From positions 463,298 through 527,297 of the forward strand of contig JABFRB010000002.1 of the NCBI GenBank assembly GCA_013141385.1: 64,000 nt of DNA, read 5' to 3'. Numbering within the stretch: position 1 is the stretch's first letter; the number at the start of each line of letters is the position of its first letter. This document shows positions 30,798 to 41,514 of the stretch, piece after piece. Below the pieces are notes generated by a model. The model was not told the origin of the DNA. It did no database searches and was given only the letters and a program-made list of their open reading frames with translations. The position numbers were made by a program, and so were the translations under genes. This DNA is from Bacteroidales bacterium (GTDB taxonomy: Bacteria; Bacteroidota; Bacteroidia; Bacteroidales; Tenuifilaceae).

Positions 30798-32762
30798 TTA
30801 CTTTTCAACAGTTAGCTTATCACCAATCATCCTATTATTGTATTGCTGGATTATGGCTTTAAGTTTAGCCTCCATCTTTGTTTCAATATCAGGGAATTGC
30901 CCAATTTTATTATCTACCAATAGAGGGTCGCTTTTAAAGCTGAATAGCCCTATCTCATTAGTTCCATTATGTAGATAAAGATAATCGCCCATAAGCAATT
31001 GATAAGTTGATGAGGTGTATGTGATTACAAATGGCTCGTTGTTTGACTCAAAGATATTCCGACCAAATGCAACGTAGGGTTTATCGTAGTTAAGGTAACC
31101 CAATATAGAGGGCATAATATCTATTTGCTCAACAAGATCATTTGAGCTACCCTTTAAACTGCCATCGGGTTTGTACATGATGAACGGCCCAGTAAAAACA
31201 CCTAGGTTTGTTTTGAACTCAGGATAATAGGCTTGATTAGCATGATCATTTGTAATAACAAAAAGAGTACTATCGTACCAAGGCATTTTGGAAGCCGTTT
31301 CAAAGAATCTTTTTAAAGAGTAATCGGTGTAGCCTATACATTGATGTATTGGTAATGTACCCTTTTTAAATTTGCCATCATACCTCTCTGGAACCTTAAA
31401 TGGGTGATGTGATGATACCGAAAATATGGCGACACAGAATGGTTGTTTAAATTCGTTTAGTTTGCTTGCAAAGTATTGGAAAAACTCTTCGTCCCAAACA
31501 CCCCACATTCCATCAAAATCATTGCTATTTGGGTATTCACTCATGCCATAATATTCCTTAAAACCGGCAACATTAGCAAAGGCCTGAAAACCCATTGAGC
31601 CATTGGGGGCTCCATGGAAAAATGCTGTTCGGTAGCCTTCTTTTCGAAGAACAGATGCAATGCTGTTGATTTTATTACCAGAGTATCCTGTTAGAAAATA
31701 CGGTTCAACCATCATAGGGATACTTGCTAGCACGGACGGCATAGCATCAATCGATTTTCGACCATTACAGAATGAGTATTTGTACATCAAACTATGCTGA
31801 ATTAATGAATCGAGGAAAGGGGTGTACCCTTCGTATGTTCCATTTTCAAGTTCGGGATTGTAACTTTTAAGATATTCGCGACCAAAACTTTCTAGTATGA
31901 AAATTACTACATTCTGTTTTTTAAACTTCGATTCTGTTGATGGGGTATGAACGAGGGTGTAGATTTTATCTAATTCCTCGTCACTTTTGTAATATGTTGC
32001 TTTTATTAGTGCTTTCTTTTGAAGGGTTCGATATATTGCAAATGGGGTATTTAGTACAATTGTTGCTTCTAGGGGTTCATTAATATACTGACCAGCATTA
32101 CTCAATGTAATGGGACGAGTGCTATGCCTAAATCCGCCTCGGATACCGCCAATCATAAGAGTTGCCAATAGGAGTAATAATATTGTTCCATTGATAAAGT
32201 ACACTAGATGACCTTTCCAACTTTTAACCACTATAGTTTTTTTGATTTTACCATAGGCAAGAACAAGGATAGCAATCATAGCAATCCATATAATAACAAC
32301 ATACCAGTAGTCGACAATAAATTTAGGAATTAACGAGCCAAAATTGGTTTCATGTTTGAATTCACTGAATATCGTTGCAGTTGTTCTTCGAAGCGTAAAT
32401 TGAAAATAAACAAAATCGCAGCAGTTCGCCAAAAGTGCTATGCCATTGGTAATGTAAAACAAATATTTTAAAAATGTCTGGTAGATGTTATTGTATCTGA
32501 AAGTAAAGGGAAGCAGGTATAGGACGAAATAAAGCATGTTAGTGTATAGAATTGCTGTTGTATCAAAGGCAAGCCCACCCTTCATTATCTTCATCATGCC
32601 TACAAATGTCATATTTGGGAAGTAGCTTGAATTGATAAGGTAAAATACAATTCGGCAAACCGAAAAAAGGAGCATTACAAGTATGAAACGCCAAATTAAA
32701 GTAAGATAAAGGTTGTTTTTAACCCTTATATCAAGGAAATACTGTTTCCAGGTTTGTAGCAT
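30798..32762 (-). CDS. LTA synthase family sulfatase-fold membrane protein
   Basis: The 654-residue protein has five membrane helices in the first ~215 residues. A large extracytoplasmic alkaline-phosphatase/sulfatase domain follows: V-V-I-F-I-L-E-S-F-G-R-E (metal-binding Glu), a nucleophile region N-G-R-K-S-I-D-A-M-P-S with serine instead of the usual threonine, F-F-H-G-A-P-N-G-S-M, and F-V-I-T-N-D-H-A. In Gram-negative Bacteroidota such enzymes probably transfer phosphoglycerol or phosphoethanolamine to envelope glycans; lipoteichoic acid is not expected. Convergent with the Rieske-like gene, 13 bases away. Confidence 0.88.
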   Translation of the reverse strand: MLQTWKQYFLDIRVKNNLYLTLIWRFILVMLLFSVCRIVFYLINSSYFPNMTFVGMMKIMKGGLAFDTTAILYTNMLYFVLYLLPFTFRYNNIYQTFLKYLFYITNGIALLANCCDFVYFQFTLRRTTATIFSEFKHETNFGSLIPKFIVDYWYVVIIWIAMIAILVLAYGKIKKTIVVKSWKGHLVYFINGTILLLLLATLMIGGIRGGFRHSTRPITLSNAGQYINEPLEATIVLNTPFAIYRTLQKKALIKATYYKSDEELDKIYTLVHTPSTESKFKKQNVVIFILESFGREYLKSYNPELENGTYEGYTPFLDSLIQHSLMYKYSFCNGRKSIDAMPSVLASIPMMVEPYFLTGYSGNKINSIASVLRKEGYRTAFFHGAPNGSMGFQAFANVAGFKEYYGMSEYPNSNDFDGMWGVWDEEFFQYFASKLNEFKQPFCVAIFSVSSHHPFKVPERYDGKFKKGTLPIHQCIGYTDYSLKRFFETASKMPWYDSTLFVITNDHANQAYYPEFKTNLGVFTGPFIMYKPDGSLKGSSNDLVEQIDIMPSILGYLNYDKPYVAFGRNIFESNNEPFVITYTSSTYQLLMGDYLYLHNGTNEIGLFSFKSDPLLVDNKIGQFPDIETKMEAKLKAIIQQYNNRMIGDKLTVEK

Positions 32763-32943
32763 AGCGATATGAATTTGAAAGGGTAAAATTATCTAAAAAA
32801 GTGAACGAAAATAAATATCGATTTTATTATAGTGCCTGTATAATTATTTACACGGCAATAAATATGTTCAAGTGGATTAATGTGGTATTAATCAGGCGTT
32901 TAATTGCGATATGACTATTTTTTTATTATAGGTGTGATATCTG

Positions 32944-34293
32944 TTAAATCTCTTTCACCAAAACATTCTCTTTTATACCCTCTACATTCGATGAAATTGC
33001 CTTAGAAATACCTATAATCGTTTGCATTTCTGGAGAATCTGGTTCAAAAGAAGCACCTAAATTATCGAGCGCATAAATTACAGAAGCCACCGAGAAATTG
33101 TCGATATGCTGTGCTGGTTGGTATGCAATATTCTTTGATTCGCTTATGGTTTCAACAATAATTCTGCACTGGATTAGGTTATTTAGCATAGCTTTCATTA
33201 ATCTGACAGGAATTTTCAGATCTTGAGAGAGTTCAAGGACAGTTTGAGCTTTCTCTCCATTAACGAATCGTTTAACAATGTGATTTAGAATTAATAGTGA
33301 TAAATTACGCTTCGAATTCGGACAGATATGCTCTGTTTCGCTTTCGAATTCATACATATCAATATTTTGGTTTGCAAACGATATTTCAGCTCCAAAAAGT
33401 ACAATCATCCAGCTAACTTGCAACCAGATTAGTAATAGGGGTAACGCAGCGAAGCTACCATAAATGGCATTATACTGTGATACTCCTATTTGAAAATCAA
33501 TATAAATCCATTGGGTTACAACGAATGCTGAACCAGCAATTATACCAGCAATAATTCCTGATTGAGGGGAAACTTTAGTATTTGGCATTACGATGTATAC
33601 CACACTAAATAGTATCCAAATTAAGAAAAGTGGTATGAAATTTAAGGTAAACATCAAATACTTGCTAACATATCCAATTAGTTCAATTTGTTTTCCAATT
33701 GTATTAAGTTGTGTGGCGAGGAAAACAGATATACTACTCGAAGCTATTAGAAGTATTGGAGCAATAAGCATCATCGATAGGTAGTCGGTGAACTTACGAA
33801 CTATGGATCGAGGTTTGTCAATCTTCCATATATCGTTAAAAGATGTTTCGATGCTACTAAATATTTTAGAAACAGAGTAGAATAGAAAAATAACACCAAT
33901 TCCAGCAATTAATCCTCCTCCAGTATTCTCAAGGAGTGAGTTTGAGAAGGTTACCAGTTTGTCTGCTATTTCTCCTTGTCCTTTGAGGCCTTCTTTTAGT
34001 TCTTGTTCTAAATATTTGTCAGCTCCAAACCCTTTGGCAATTCCAAAAGCCATTGCAAGGACTGGTACAATGGACATTAGCGTGTAGTAGGTTAAAGCAG
34101 ATGCTCTTACTGTTACCTTATTTTCAATCAACCCACGGAGCGAAAGAACTATAATCCTTAAATATTTGAATAGGAATTTCATTTTTGGTGGGTACTCCTC
34201 CAACCGTACACTCCAGAGATCCCTGAGTAAGAATTGCTGAACCTTCATAAAATAATTAAGAGTCCTTTTGAATAAACCTTCTTTCTTTGCCAT
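32944..34293 (-). CDS. YihY/BrkB family inner-membrane protein
   Basis: The 449-residue protein has the YihY core of six membrane helices (about 45-310): V-R-A-S-A-L-T-Y-Y-T-L-M-S-I-V-P, F-Y-S-V-S-K-I-F-S-S-I-E-x-S-F-N-D-I-W, and P-L-L-L-I-W-L-Q-V-S-W-M-I-V-L-F-G-A-E-I-S. It was formerly annotated as RNase BN, which is wrong for the family. The ~135-residue C-terminal extension looks like a winged-helix domain, as in many Bacteroidota members. Function unknown. Confidence 0.88.
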   Translation of the reverse strand: MAKKEGLFKRTLNYFMKVQQFLLRDLWSVRLEEYPPKMKFLFKYLRIIVLSLRGLIENKVTVRASALTYYTLMSIVPVLAMAFGIAKGFGADKYLEQELKEGLKGQGEIADKLVTFSNSLLENTGGGLIAGIGVIFLFYSVSKIFSSIETSFNDIWKIDKPRSIVRKFTDYLSMMLIAPILLIASSSISVFLATQLNTIGKQIELIGYVSKYLMFTLNFIPLFLIWILFSVVYIVMPNTKVSPQSGIIAGIIAGSAFVVTQWIYIDFQIGVSQYNAIYGSFAALPLLLIWLQVSWMIVLFGAEISFANQNIDMYEFESETEHICPNSKRNLSLLILNHIVKRFVNGEKAQTVLELSQDLKIPVRLMKAMLNNLIQCRIIVETISESKNIAYQPAQHIDNFSVASVIYALDNLGASFEPDSPEMQTIIGISKAISSNVEGIKENVLVKEI

Positions 34294-34415
34294 GGCGTTG
34301 AGGTTTTAAACAGAATACTAATGTAAGTAAAAATGTGATTAAATTGTCATACAAAAAACAAACTCATTCTCTCATTTCTGTGAAATGGTGAATCCATATG
34401 TGTTTAATAAATGAA

Positions 34416-34433
34416 TACCCGCAAAAGCGGGTA
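34416..34433. terminator. Hairpin TACCCGC-aaaa-GCGGGTA
   Basis: A perfect 7-bp stem with a 4-base loop in the spacer between ahcY and the YihY gene. It lacks a clear T-run and may help end ahcY transcription. Confidence 0.45.
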
Positions 34434-34450
34434 TCTACTTATTAATGCTA

Positions 34451-34474
34451 AAAAAGCTGCCGAAGCAGCTTTTT
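34451..34474 (-). terminator. Terminator after ahcY
   Basis: AAAAAGCTGC-cgaa-GCAGCTTTTT is a perfect 10-bp palindromic stem 4 bases past the ahcY stop codon. Confidence 0.85.
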
Positions 34475-34477
34475 CTA

Positions 34478-35896
34478 TTAGTATCTGTAATGTTCAGGCT
34501 TGTATGGACCATCGGGGCTAACCCCAATATAATCGGCTTGTTTCTTTGTTAACTTGGTTAGTTTAACACCAATTTGCTCAAGATGTAAACGAGCAACCTC
34601 TTCATCAAGATGCTTTGGTAGACGGTAAACATCAATTGCAAGGTTCTTTGTCCAAAGTTCTATTTGTGCAAGAGTTTGATTGGTAAAACTATTGCTCATT
34701 ACAAAACTTGGATGACCTGTTGCACAACCAAGGTTAACTAAACGACCTTCGGCTAAAACAAAAATAGAACGACCATCTGGGAAGAAATATTGATCAACCT
34801 GTGGTTTAACGTTGACCTTTTTAACATTTGGTGCAACATTTAACCTATCGATGTGAATCTCATTATCAAAGTGACCAATGTTACATACAATGGTTTGATC
34901 CTTCATTGCAAGCATATGTTCAAGGGTAATGATATCACAGTTACCAGTTGTGGTTACATAGATATTGCCTTCAGTAAGAGTTTCTTCAATAGGTTTTACC
35001 TCGAATCCTTCCATTGCAGCTTGTAATGCACAGATTGGATCAATTTCGGTTATTATTACCCTTGCACCGTATGAACGCATGCTATGAGCACAACCTTTAC
35101 CAACATCGCCGTATCCGCAAACAACAACTACTTTGCCTGCAATCATAACATCAGTTGCACGTTTGATACCATCGGCAAGTGATTCGCGACATCCATAAAG
35201 ATTGTCAAATTTACTTTTTGTGACTGAATCATTTACATTGATAGCAGGAATAAGAAGTTCGCCCTTCTCCTTCATCTGATATAGACGGTGAACACCTGTG
35301 GTAGTTTCTTCTGAAACACCTTTTAAATCTTTAACTAGAGTATGCCATTTCTGGTTATCCTCTGATAATACTTTCTTTAAAAGATTAAGAATGACTTGCT
35401 CTTCATGATTTTCAGCCTTTTTGTTAAGAACGCTTGCATCTTTTTCTGCCTTATAGCCAAGATGAACGAAAAGGGTAGCGTCACCACCATCATCTACAAT
35501 AAGGGTTGGCCCCTTACCATTCGGAAATGATAGTGCCTGAGCAGTACACCACCAGTATTCTTCAAGGGTTTCACCTTTCCATGCAAAAACTGGGATTCCT
35601 GCTTTTGCAATTGCTGCGGCAGCATGATCTTGGGTCGAAAATATATTACAACTAGCCCATCTAACATCAGCACCCAATGCTTTAAGTGTTTCAATTAACA
35701 CGGCTGTTTGAATAGTCATGTGTAAAGAGCCAGTAATTCTTGAACCTTTTAATGGTTTAGAAGTTGAATATCTAGCACGAATTGCCATTAATCCTGGCAT
35801 TTCTTTTTCGGCAATGCTAATTTCTTTACGTCCCCATTCTGCAAGTGAAATATCATTCACTTTGTAGGGTAGCGATTCTACAAGTACTTGTTCCAT
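34478..35896 (-). CDS. ahcY: Adenosylhomocysteinase
   Basis: Splits S-adenosylhomocysteine to adenosine and homocysteine, recycling the methyl donor cycle. The 472-residue protein has [11 protein letters not shown] and the substrate region [15 protein letters not shown]. It also has the NAD-binding loop [10 protein letters not shown] and a C-terminal end K-P-E-H-Y-R-Y that contributes to the partner subunit's NAD site. Length fits the bacterial class with the ~40-residue insert. It follows ribF by 35 bases; a CAAAGTTA box (35935-35942) upstream could be a weak -7 element. Confidence 0.98.
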   Translation of the reverse strand: MEQVLVESLPYKVNDISLAEWGRKEISIAEKEMPGLMAIRARYSTSKPLKGSRITGSLHMTIQTAVLIETLKALGADVRWASCNIFSTQDHAAAAIAKAGIPVFAWKGETLEEYWWCTAQALSFPNGKGPTLIVDDGGDATLFVHLGYKAEKDASVLNKKAENHEEQVILNLLKKVLSEDNQKWHTLVKDLKGVSEETTTGVHRLYQMKEKGELLIPAINVNDSVTKSKFDNLYGCRESLADGIKRATDVMIAGKVVVVCGYGDVGKGCAHSMRSYGARVIITEIDPICALQAAMEGFEVKPIEETLTEGNIYVTTTGNCDIITLEHMLAMKDQTIVCNIGHFDNEIHIDRLNVAPNVKKVNVKPQVDQYFFPDGRSIFVLAEGRLVNLGCATGHPSFVMSNSFTNQTLAQIELWTKNLAIDVYRLPKHLDEEVARLHLEQIGVKLTKLTKKQADYIGVSPDGPYKPEHYRY

Positions 35897-35931
35897 TTAT
35901 TTAATCTGATTAGTTATAACTCTTTTATAAG

Positions 35932-36897
35932 TTACAAAGTTATAAAATAATTTTTATAATAATTTTGATTATAGGAGTCAAGAATATTTGATACATTTTT
36001 TCTATCAAATTCGAGTTGAATTTTGAGTTGTTCAATATTTGAAAATTTCTTTTCATTTCTGATACGTTCAATAATAGCGACATCAATTTTTTGATTGTAA
36101 ATATCTTCATTGAAGTTGAGAATATGTACTTCAATGGTAATATTTCGATTATTATCGATTGTTGGTCGAGTCCCGATATTCATCATTCCCTTTTCGAACC
36201 TACCATTTAGATTTAATAGAACGGCATAAACTCCTTCGGCAGGTATTAGTTTAAGGGGATCAATTGGTCTAATGTTAGCTGTTGGAAATCCAATTTTACG
36301 ACCTACTTGGGAGCCTGTTTCAATTGTACCAGTGAGAAGATATGGATAACCAAGCATTTCGTTTGCTTTTTTGAGTTCCCCATTACTTAGAGCTTCCCTT
36401 ATTTTAGTTGAGCTAATATTTGTATCGTATTCTTCAATTATTTCAACTTTCTCAAAGGTGTAGTGAAGTTTAGTTGAAAAATTCTTTATTGTAGCAATAT
36501 TTCCTTCAGCTTTTTTACCAAATCGATGATCTTTCCCGATTATAATATGTTTAACATTGTAAGATTCAACAAGAAATTGTATAAAATCATCGGCGGACAT
36601 ACTAGCTATCGATGGAGTGAATTCTTGAATAATAAAGAAATCAAAGCCAAGTTTTGAGAAGATTTTTGATTTTTCGTTAAGCGTGGTCAAAAATCTTAAC
36701 TTATGAGGATCCTTGTTTAGAACCAAACGAGGATGCGGCCAAAAAGTAAGTACAGCTGAGTTAAGATTTAATTCTTTAGAGCGTTGAAGAACCAAATTTG
36801 TAAGTGCTTTATGACCTCGATGAACACCGTCAAAAAAGCCCATGGTAAGCACAATGTTTTTGCCCTCAAGCTGATCTGGTTTCTGAACAATTATCAT
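35932..36897 (-). CDS. ribF: Bifunctional riboflavin kinase/FAD synthetase
   Basis: Makes FMN and then FAD. I start at the ATG at 36897 (M-I-I-V-Q-K-P-D); an upstream in-frame ATG at 36921 adds eight residues. The 321-residue protein has the nucleotidyltransferase head with M-G-F-F-D-G-V-H-R-G-H and I-S-S-T-K-I-R. The riboflavin kinase tail has G-R-K-I-G-F-P-T-A-N and the following M-N-I-G-T-R-P-T motif. Confidence 0.96.
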   Translation of the reverse strand: MIIVQKPDQLEGKNIVLTMGFFDGVHRGHKALTNLVLQRSKELNLNSAVLTFWPHPRLVLNKDPHKLRFLTTLNEKSKIFSKLGFDFFIIQEFTPSIASMSADDFIQFLVESYNVKHIIIGKDHRFGKKAEGNIATIKNFSTKLHYTFEKVEIIEEYDTNISSTKIREALSNGELKKANEMLGYPYLLTGTIETGSQVGRKIGFPTANIRPIDPLKLIPAEGVYAVLLNLNGRFEKGMMNIGTRPTIDNNRNITIEVHILNFNEDIYNQKIDVAIIERIRNEKKFSNIEQLKIQLEFDRKNVSNILDSYNQNYYKNYFITL

Positions 36898-37101
36898 CTT
36901 TTGTATTAAGAAAGTAAACAAAGATGCAAATTTTGATTCTTTAATAAAAGAAAAAATTGCACAAAGTGCTTAATTGTTGATAATTGACTCAGAATAGATG
37001 ATAGTTGGGGCTTGATTGGTGTTAAGCTTTGGAAATTTATATAGGAGAAGAATAAAGAATTTGATAAATAATGCATACAGTGATTTGTAACAATTAGAAA
37101 A

Positions 37102-37237
37102 CTATGAAAGTATATTTCGATGTCTTCGACTTGAGATTATTTAAATGGTTAACCAATTTGACAAACCTTTTAAATTCGTGAGAATCGAAAAAATTAACGG
37201 TAAAGCCCCTAAATCAAAGACATCGAATTATTCATAG
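37102..37237. repeat. Inverted repeat just past the glycogen fusion gene
   Basis: The left arm CTATGAAAGTATATTTCGAT + GTCTT (37102-37126) and the right arm AAAGACATCGAATTATTCAT + AG (37216-37237) pair over about 20 bases. The right arm abuts the stop codon of the gene ending at 37239, so it would form a long hairpin in the operon's 3' end. The rest of the 36922-37238 spacer is AT-rich with nothing named. Confidence 0.65.
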
Positions 37238-37238
37238 T

Positions 37239-40200
37239 TTACACCCACCTGACCAAGCAAAAATCCATTCTATGGGGTAATTCAGCGTGTTTAGCGTATA
37301 TCCGAATTCCGCAATCAAAAGCTCCTGGATCAACAGGTACAATGCTTAACTTAAAAGTAGCCCTTGCACCCTCGATAGATTCCATAATGAATTCGTGTAC
37401 CCTTTTTATTTGAACTTCGTTGCTTTCAATAAGATCTGCTACAACAAGCTCTACACCAATATCCTCAATGCCAAGTTCTCCTAAATCGAGAACTAATTCT
37501 GATGTATATTCTTTCCCTAAGATAATAGCCTCAGAAGCAGTATTGAACTGCTTAACTTGGATTACTTCAAGGGTGTCCCAGCTTCTCGTCATTCTTTTTT
37601 TCCAGTTAGAGATTTTCTTGGCAAGATCAAAATCATTTGCTTTAATCCTTCTTGACCGATCGTAAAGTTTATTATAGAATCGATTCTCGTAATCCCTCAT
37701 CATCCTTGTTGTGGTGAAGTTAGATGCAATCTGGGAAATGGATTTTTTAATGTATGACACCCATTTTTCGGGGATATCATCAGAGTCCCTATTGTAATAC
37801 ATTGGAACTATTTCATTTTCGAGGAGAGAATAAATTAGTTCGGCATCCAGCTCGTCCTGATAATCCTGCTCTTGATATAAATTTTCTTGAGGGATTGCCC
37901 AACCAGCTCCTTGTCGATAACCTTCAACCCACCAGCCATCTAGTACGCTGAAATGAAGTACCCCATTCATTGCCGCTTTTTCGCCACTTGTTCCCGAAGC
38001 CTCAAGTGGTCGGGTAGGTGTATTTAACCAAATATCAACTCCTTGCACCATTTTGCGTGCAAGTTCCATATCATAATTTTGAAGGAAAAGTATTTTACCC
38101 ACAAATTCTGGCATCTTTGATATTTCGACTATTCGTTTAATTAGGTCTTGCCCCATTTTATCGTTTGGGTGGGCTTTACCTGCGAATAGTAATTGTACGG
38201 GCATCTCTTGATTGTTGATAATGCCATTTAACCGTTTAAGATCTTTAAATAGTAAATGAGCTCGCTTGTAAGTGGCAAATCGGCGTGCAAAACCAATTGT
38301 TAATGCTCTATTATTAAGACCTTCCTGAATATCAACAACATGCCGAGGGCTTTCAAATCTAATAATATCAGGATTGTTTAATCGAGTTCTTATATAGTCG
38401 ATTAGTTTTTTTCGTTGATTATTTCGAATGCTCCATATTTTTGAGTCAGAAATATTAAATATCTGCTCCCATGCTGGCTTTGGATAATCGCTATCTTTTT
38501 CAGTGGAACCAGATTCAAAAAGATTACGCCATTCTTTAGCAGTCCATGTTGGGTAGTGAACACCATTTGTAACGTAGCTAACATGAAGTTCATCGTAATA
38601 GTATCCTGGCCATAAGCCAGCAAGCATTTTTTTACTAACCTCTCCATGCAACCAGCTTACACCATTGACTTCCTGAGAGAGATTTGCTGCTAAATGACTC
38701 ATGGAGAACTTCTCTGTTATGTTGCCAAGATTCATTCGTCCTAGATCCAAAAACTGCTCCCATGATATTTTAAGCCTATCAGGATAGTGAGACATATACG
38801 CACGGAGTAAATCTTCAGTGAATGAGTCATGTCCTGCAGGAACTGGGGTATGTGTTGTGAATAAACTTGTTGAGCGAACAACCTCAAGGGCATCGGAGAA
38901 TGAAAGTTTTTCGTCATGAATATAGTTACGCAATTGTTCGAGACCTATAAAGGCAGCATGGCCCTCGTTTATGTGGAATATATTCGGCTCAATTCCAAGT
39001 GCTTTTAAGGTGCGAATTCCTCCAATTCCTAGAAGCATTTCCTGCTTGAATCTATTTTCGATATCACCTCCGTATAGGTGATGTGTTATTGTACGATCTT
39101 GAACGATATTTTCTTCAAAATCGGTATCCATAAGATACAAATCAGTTCTTCCAACTTCTACTTTCCAAATTCTAGCGTAAAGATTACGACCCGGCATGGC
39201 AATGCTGATAGTCTTCCATTTCCCATTCTCATCACGTACAGGGGTGGCTAAGGTTTGGGTAAAATTCTGTTGATCATAGGTAACAATTTGTTGACCAGTA
39301 GAGGAGAGTTGCTGTGTGAAATAACCGTAACGATAAAGTAGCCCAATACCAACAATATCTGTATTACGATCTGATGCCTCTTTTAGATAATCACCGGCAA
39401 GTACACCTAAGCCCCCTGAGTATATTTTAAGCGATGTGTGCAAGCCGAACTCCATGCTGAAATATGCAATTTTAGGTTCTTTTCGCTTGTACTTGTTCAT
39501 CATGTAGCTGGTGAACTTAAGGTAGAGCGAGTGAAGTTTCTCTACGAAATTCGAATCATTTTCAAGCTCCTGATAACGTGTAAATGATATTTTTTCGAGG
39601 AAGAGAATTGGATTTTGCTCACACTTAACCCATAGTTCAGGATCTATTGATTCAAAAAGGTCAACAGATTCGGGATTCCATGACCACCATAGGTTACGGG
39701 AAAGTTCATCTAGAGCACTAAGTTTTTCGGGGATATTTTTCTGTACAAGCAATCGAACCCAATTAGGCTTATTCAACCTATATTTTCTCTCAATGGTTGG
39801 GAGCTTCTCTTTCCTGTCTCGATCCATGAATTGTTGCGTCCGATCTTCAACCCTTTTAAGTGCAATATTATAAGCTTTGTAATAGTAGTTGATTAGGTTA
39901 TTCCAAAGGGCTGTTTTTGATACCTCATAGGCATTCTTTTTGGCAAAACTTCTTGCTTGATTATCAAATACTACAAACTGTTTTAGCATTTCAGCAATTT
40001 GCCTAACAACCTCTTGATCATTATCATCGGTTCTAGGTATTACCGTTATTCCAGGATGTGATTCTTCAAAATGGCTATTTACCCAGTTTCCAAAACCTGC
40101 AAGAGTTGTAGTTATTGTTGGAACATGAAATGCAAGACTTTCGAGAGGTGTATAACCCCATGGTTCATAGTATGAAGGAAACACTGTGATATCTAATCCG

Positions 40201-41486
40201 ATGAGTAAATCGTAATAGTGCTTGTCGAAAATACCATCATCACCATTGAGGTAACAGGGTACAAAGAAAATTTTCACCCTATCATTAACGGAGTTATTTA
40301 AACCTACCTCTTTGATCTTTTTGAGAGTTGGATCGAACTCGGGATCGATAAGATAATGCGTTAAATATGAGTTGCTTAATACGAGAGTATTATCAGAATC
40401 TTTATCTTGAAGATTTCGAAATACATCTTTTCTGGGGCCATGATGATTTGCGGGGATAAGAATAAATGCTAATACCTCTTTCCCCAAACCTTCTATCTTA
40501 TTTAGTTTTCCAAGCGCATCAATAAAAACATCTATACCTTTATTCTTAAATTCATATCTGCCACTGATTCCAACAAGAAAAGCATCTTTTGAAACATCAT
40601 GTGCAAGTAAAGCCTCTGCTACCTCATAAAATTTGATTTTAGCCTCTATTCTTCTTAACTTAAACTCTTCACTAACTGGAACAATTGTATCATCGAATCC
40701 GTTTGGAGTAACAAGGTCAACAGGTTTACCATGGAATTGAATACACTCTTTTGCAGTAATATCACTCACAGTAGTATAGCAATCAGCCTGAGCGGCAGAT
40801 ATTTTTTCTAACGATTGTTTTGAGGCAACATTAAATTCTAGTGCTTTACTTTCGGGGTTGTATTTTTCAAGTTTGCTGTAAAGAGGGATATTATTTCCAG
40901 CGATACAACGACCAAGAACAGTTGCATGAGTTGTGAAAATTGTGCCTACTTGAGGCATCTTGCTCTTGAGGTAGAGGAGACCCGTACCAGTCATCCATTC
41001 ATGGAATTGTGCTACTATTCGATGTCTAGAGCTTAAATGGAATAGGGTGAAACTTTCGATGACCTTGCCTGCTGCATAACCGAATAGTGCAGGTTCAATA
41101 TAATCCCATTGTCCAGTAATAGAGTCGAGTTTAAATTCCTCCCAAAAAACTTTAAAAATTTCGTCTTTTTGGGGAATTAACTTTGTAAAGTCGACTATGA
41201 TTGCAATAGGTTTACATGGAATATTCCAATGCCCTATTCGTACATTTAGACCTTCCTCAAAAGCTTTATTTTTCCAAGAAGAGAACAGTTGACAGTCCTC
41301 AATGAATTCCGGGTTATGCTCGGTATCCCGCCAAACATCAGGACCAATGAGTATATAGTTGTTTTTTAATTCGTTTACTAACGATAATGCTTTTGTAGCT
41401 ATGACCGTATGGATACCTCCAACTTTATTACAAACCTCCCAGCTGGTTTCGAATAGATAGTCTGGTTTTAATGGTTTTTCCTTCAT
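37239..41486 (-). CDS. Glycogen synthase (GT3-type) fused to alpha-glucan phosphorylase (GT35)
   Basis: A 1415-residue fusion of a glycogen-building and a glycogen-degrading enzyme. Residues about 1-560 resemble eukaryotic-type GT3 synthase: E-V-C-N-K-V-G-G-I-H-T-V near the start, Q-F-H-E-W-M-T-G-T-G, and Y-E-P-W-G-Y-T-P-L-E-S-L with the E-x7-E pair. From about 575, a DUF3417-like helical part (L-S-R-N-L-W-W-S-W-N-P) leads into phosphorylase: F-S-M-E-F-G-L-H, Y-S-G-G-L-G-V-L-A-G-D, H-I-N-E-G-H-A-A-F, and the PLP-lysine region S-G-T-S-G-E-K-A-A-M-N-G. From memory, such fusions occur across Bacteroidota. It is last in a four-gene glycogen operon. Confidence 0.93.
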   Translation of the reverse strand: MKEKPLKPDYLFETSWEVCNKVGGIHTVIATKALSLVNELKNNYILIGPDVWRDTEHNPEFIEDCQLFSSWKNKAFEEGLNVRIGHWNIPCKPIAIIVDFTKLIPQKDEIFKVFWEEFKLDSITGQWDYIEPALFGYAAGKVIESFTLFHLSSRHRIVAQFHEWMTGTGLLYLKSKMPQVGTIFTTHATVLGRCIAGNNIPLYSKLEKYNPESKALEFNVASKQSLEKISAAQADCYTTVSDITAKECIQFHGKPVDLVTPNGFDDTIVPVSEEFKLRRIEAKIKFYEVAEALLAHDVSKDAFLVGISGRYEFKNKGIDVFIDALGKLNKIEGLGKEVLAFILIPANHHGPRKDVFRNLQDKDSDNTLVLSNSYLTHYLIDPEFDPTLKKIKEVGLNNSVNDRVKIFFVPCYLNGDDGIFDKHYYDLLIGLDITVFPSYYEPWGYTPLESLAFHVPTITTTLAGFGNWVNSHFEESHPGITVIPRTDDNDQEVVRQIAEMLKQFVVFDNQARSFAKKNAYEVSKTALWNNLINYYYKAYNIALKRVEDRTQQFMDRDRKEKLPTIERKYRLNKPNWVRLLVQKNIPEKLSALDELSRNLWWSWNPESVDLFESIDPELWVKCEQNPILFLEKISFTRYQELENDSNFVEKLHSLYLKFTSYMMNKYKRKEPKIAYFSMEFGLHTSLKIYSGGLGVLAGDYLKEASDRNTDIVGIGLLYRYGYFTQQLSSTGQQIVTYDQQNFTQTLATPVRDENGKWKTISIAMPGRNLYARIWKVEVGRTDLYLMDTDFEENIVQDRTITHHLYGGDIENRFKQEMLLGIGGIRTLKALGIEPNIFHINEGHAAFIGLEQLRNYIHDEKLSFSDALEVVRSTSLFTTHTPVPAGHDSFTEDLLRAYMSHYPDRLKISWEQFLDLGRMNLGNITEKFSMSHLAANLSQEVNGVSWLHGEVSKKMLAGLWPGYYYDELHVSYVTNGVHYPTWTAKEWRNLFESGSTEKDSDYPKPAWEQIFNISDSKIWSIRNNQRKKLIDYIRTRLNNPDIIRFESPRHVVDIQEGLNNRALTIGFARRFATYKRAHLLFKDLKRLNGIINNQEMPVQLLFAGKAHPNDKMGQDLIKRIVEISKMPEFVGKILFLQNYDMELARKMVQGVDIWLNTPTRPLEASGTSGEKAAMNGVLHFSVLDGWWVEGYRQGAGWAIPQENLYQEQDYQDELDAELIYSLLENEIVPMYYNRDSDDIPEKWVSYIKKSISQIASNFTTTRMMRDYENRFYNKLYDRSRRIKANDFDLAKKISNWKKRMTRSWDTLEVIQVKQFNTASEAIILGKEYTSELVLDLGELGIEDIGVELVVADLIESNEVQIKRVHEFIMESIEGARATFKLSIVPVDPGAFDCGIRIYAKHAELPHRMDFCLVRWV

Positions 41487-41514
41487 TTTTGGATTATGTT
41501 TTTATACCAAATTA

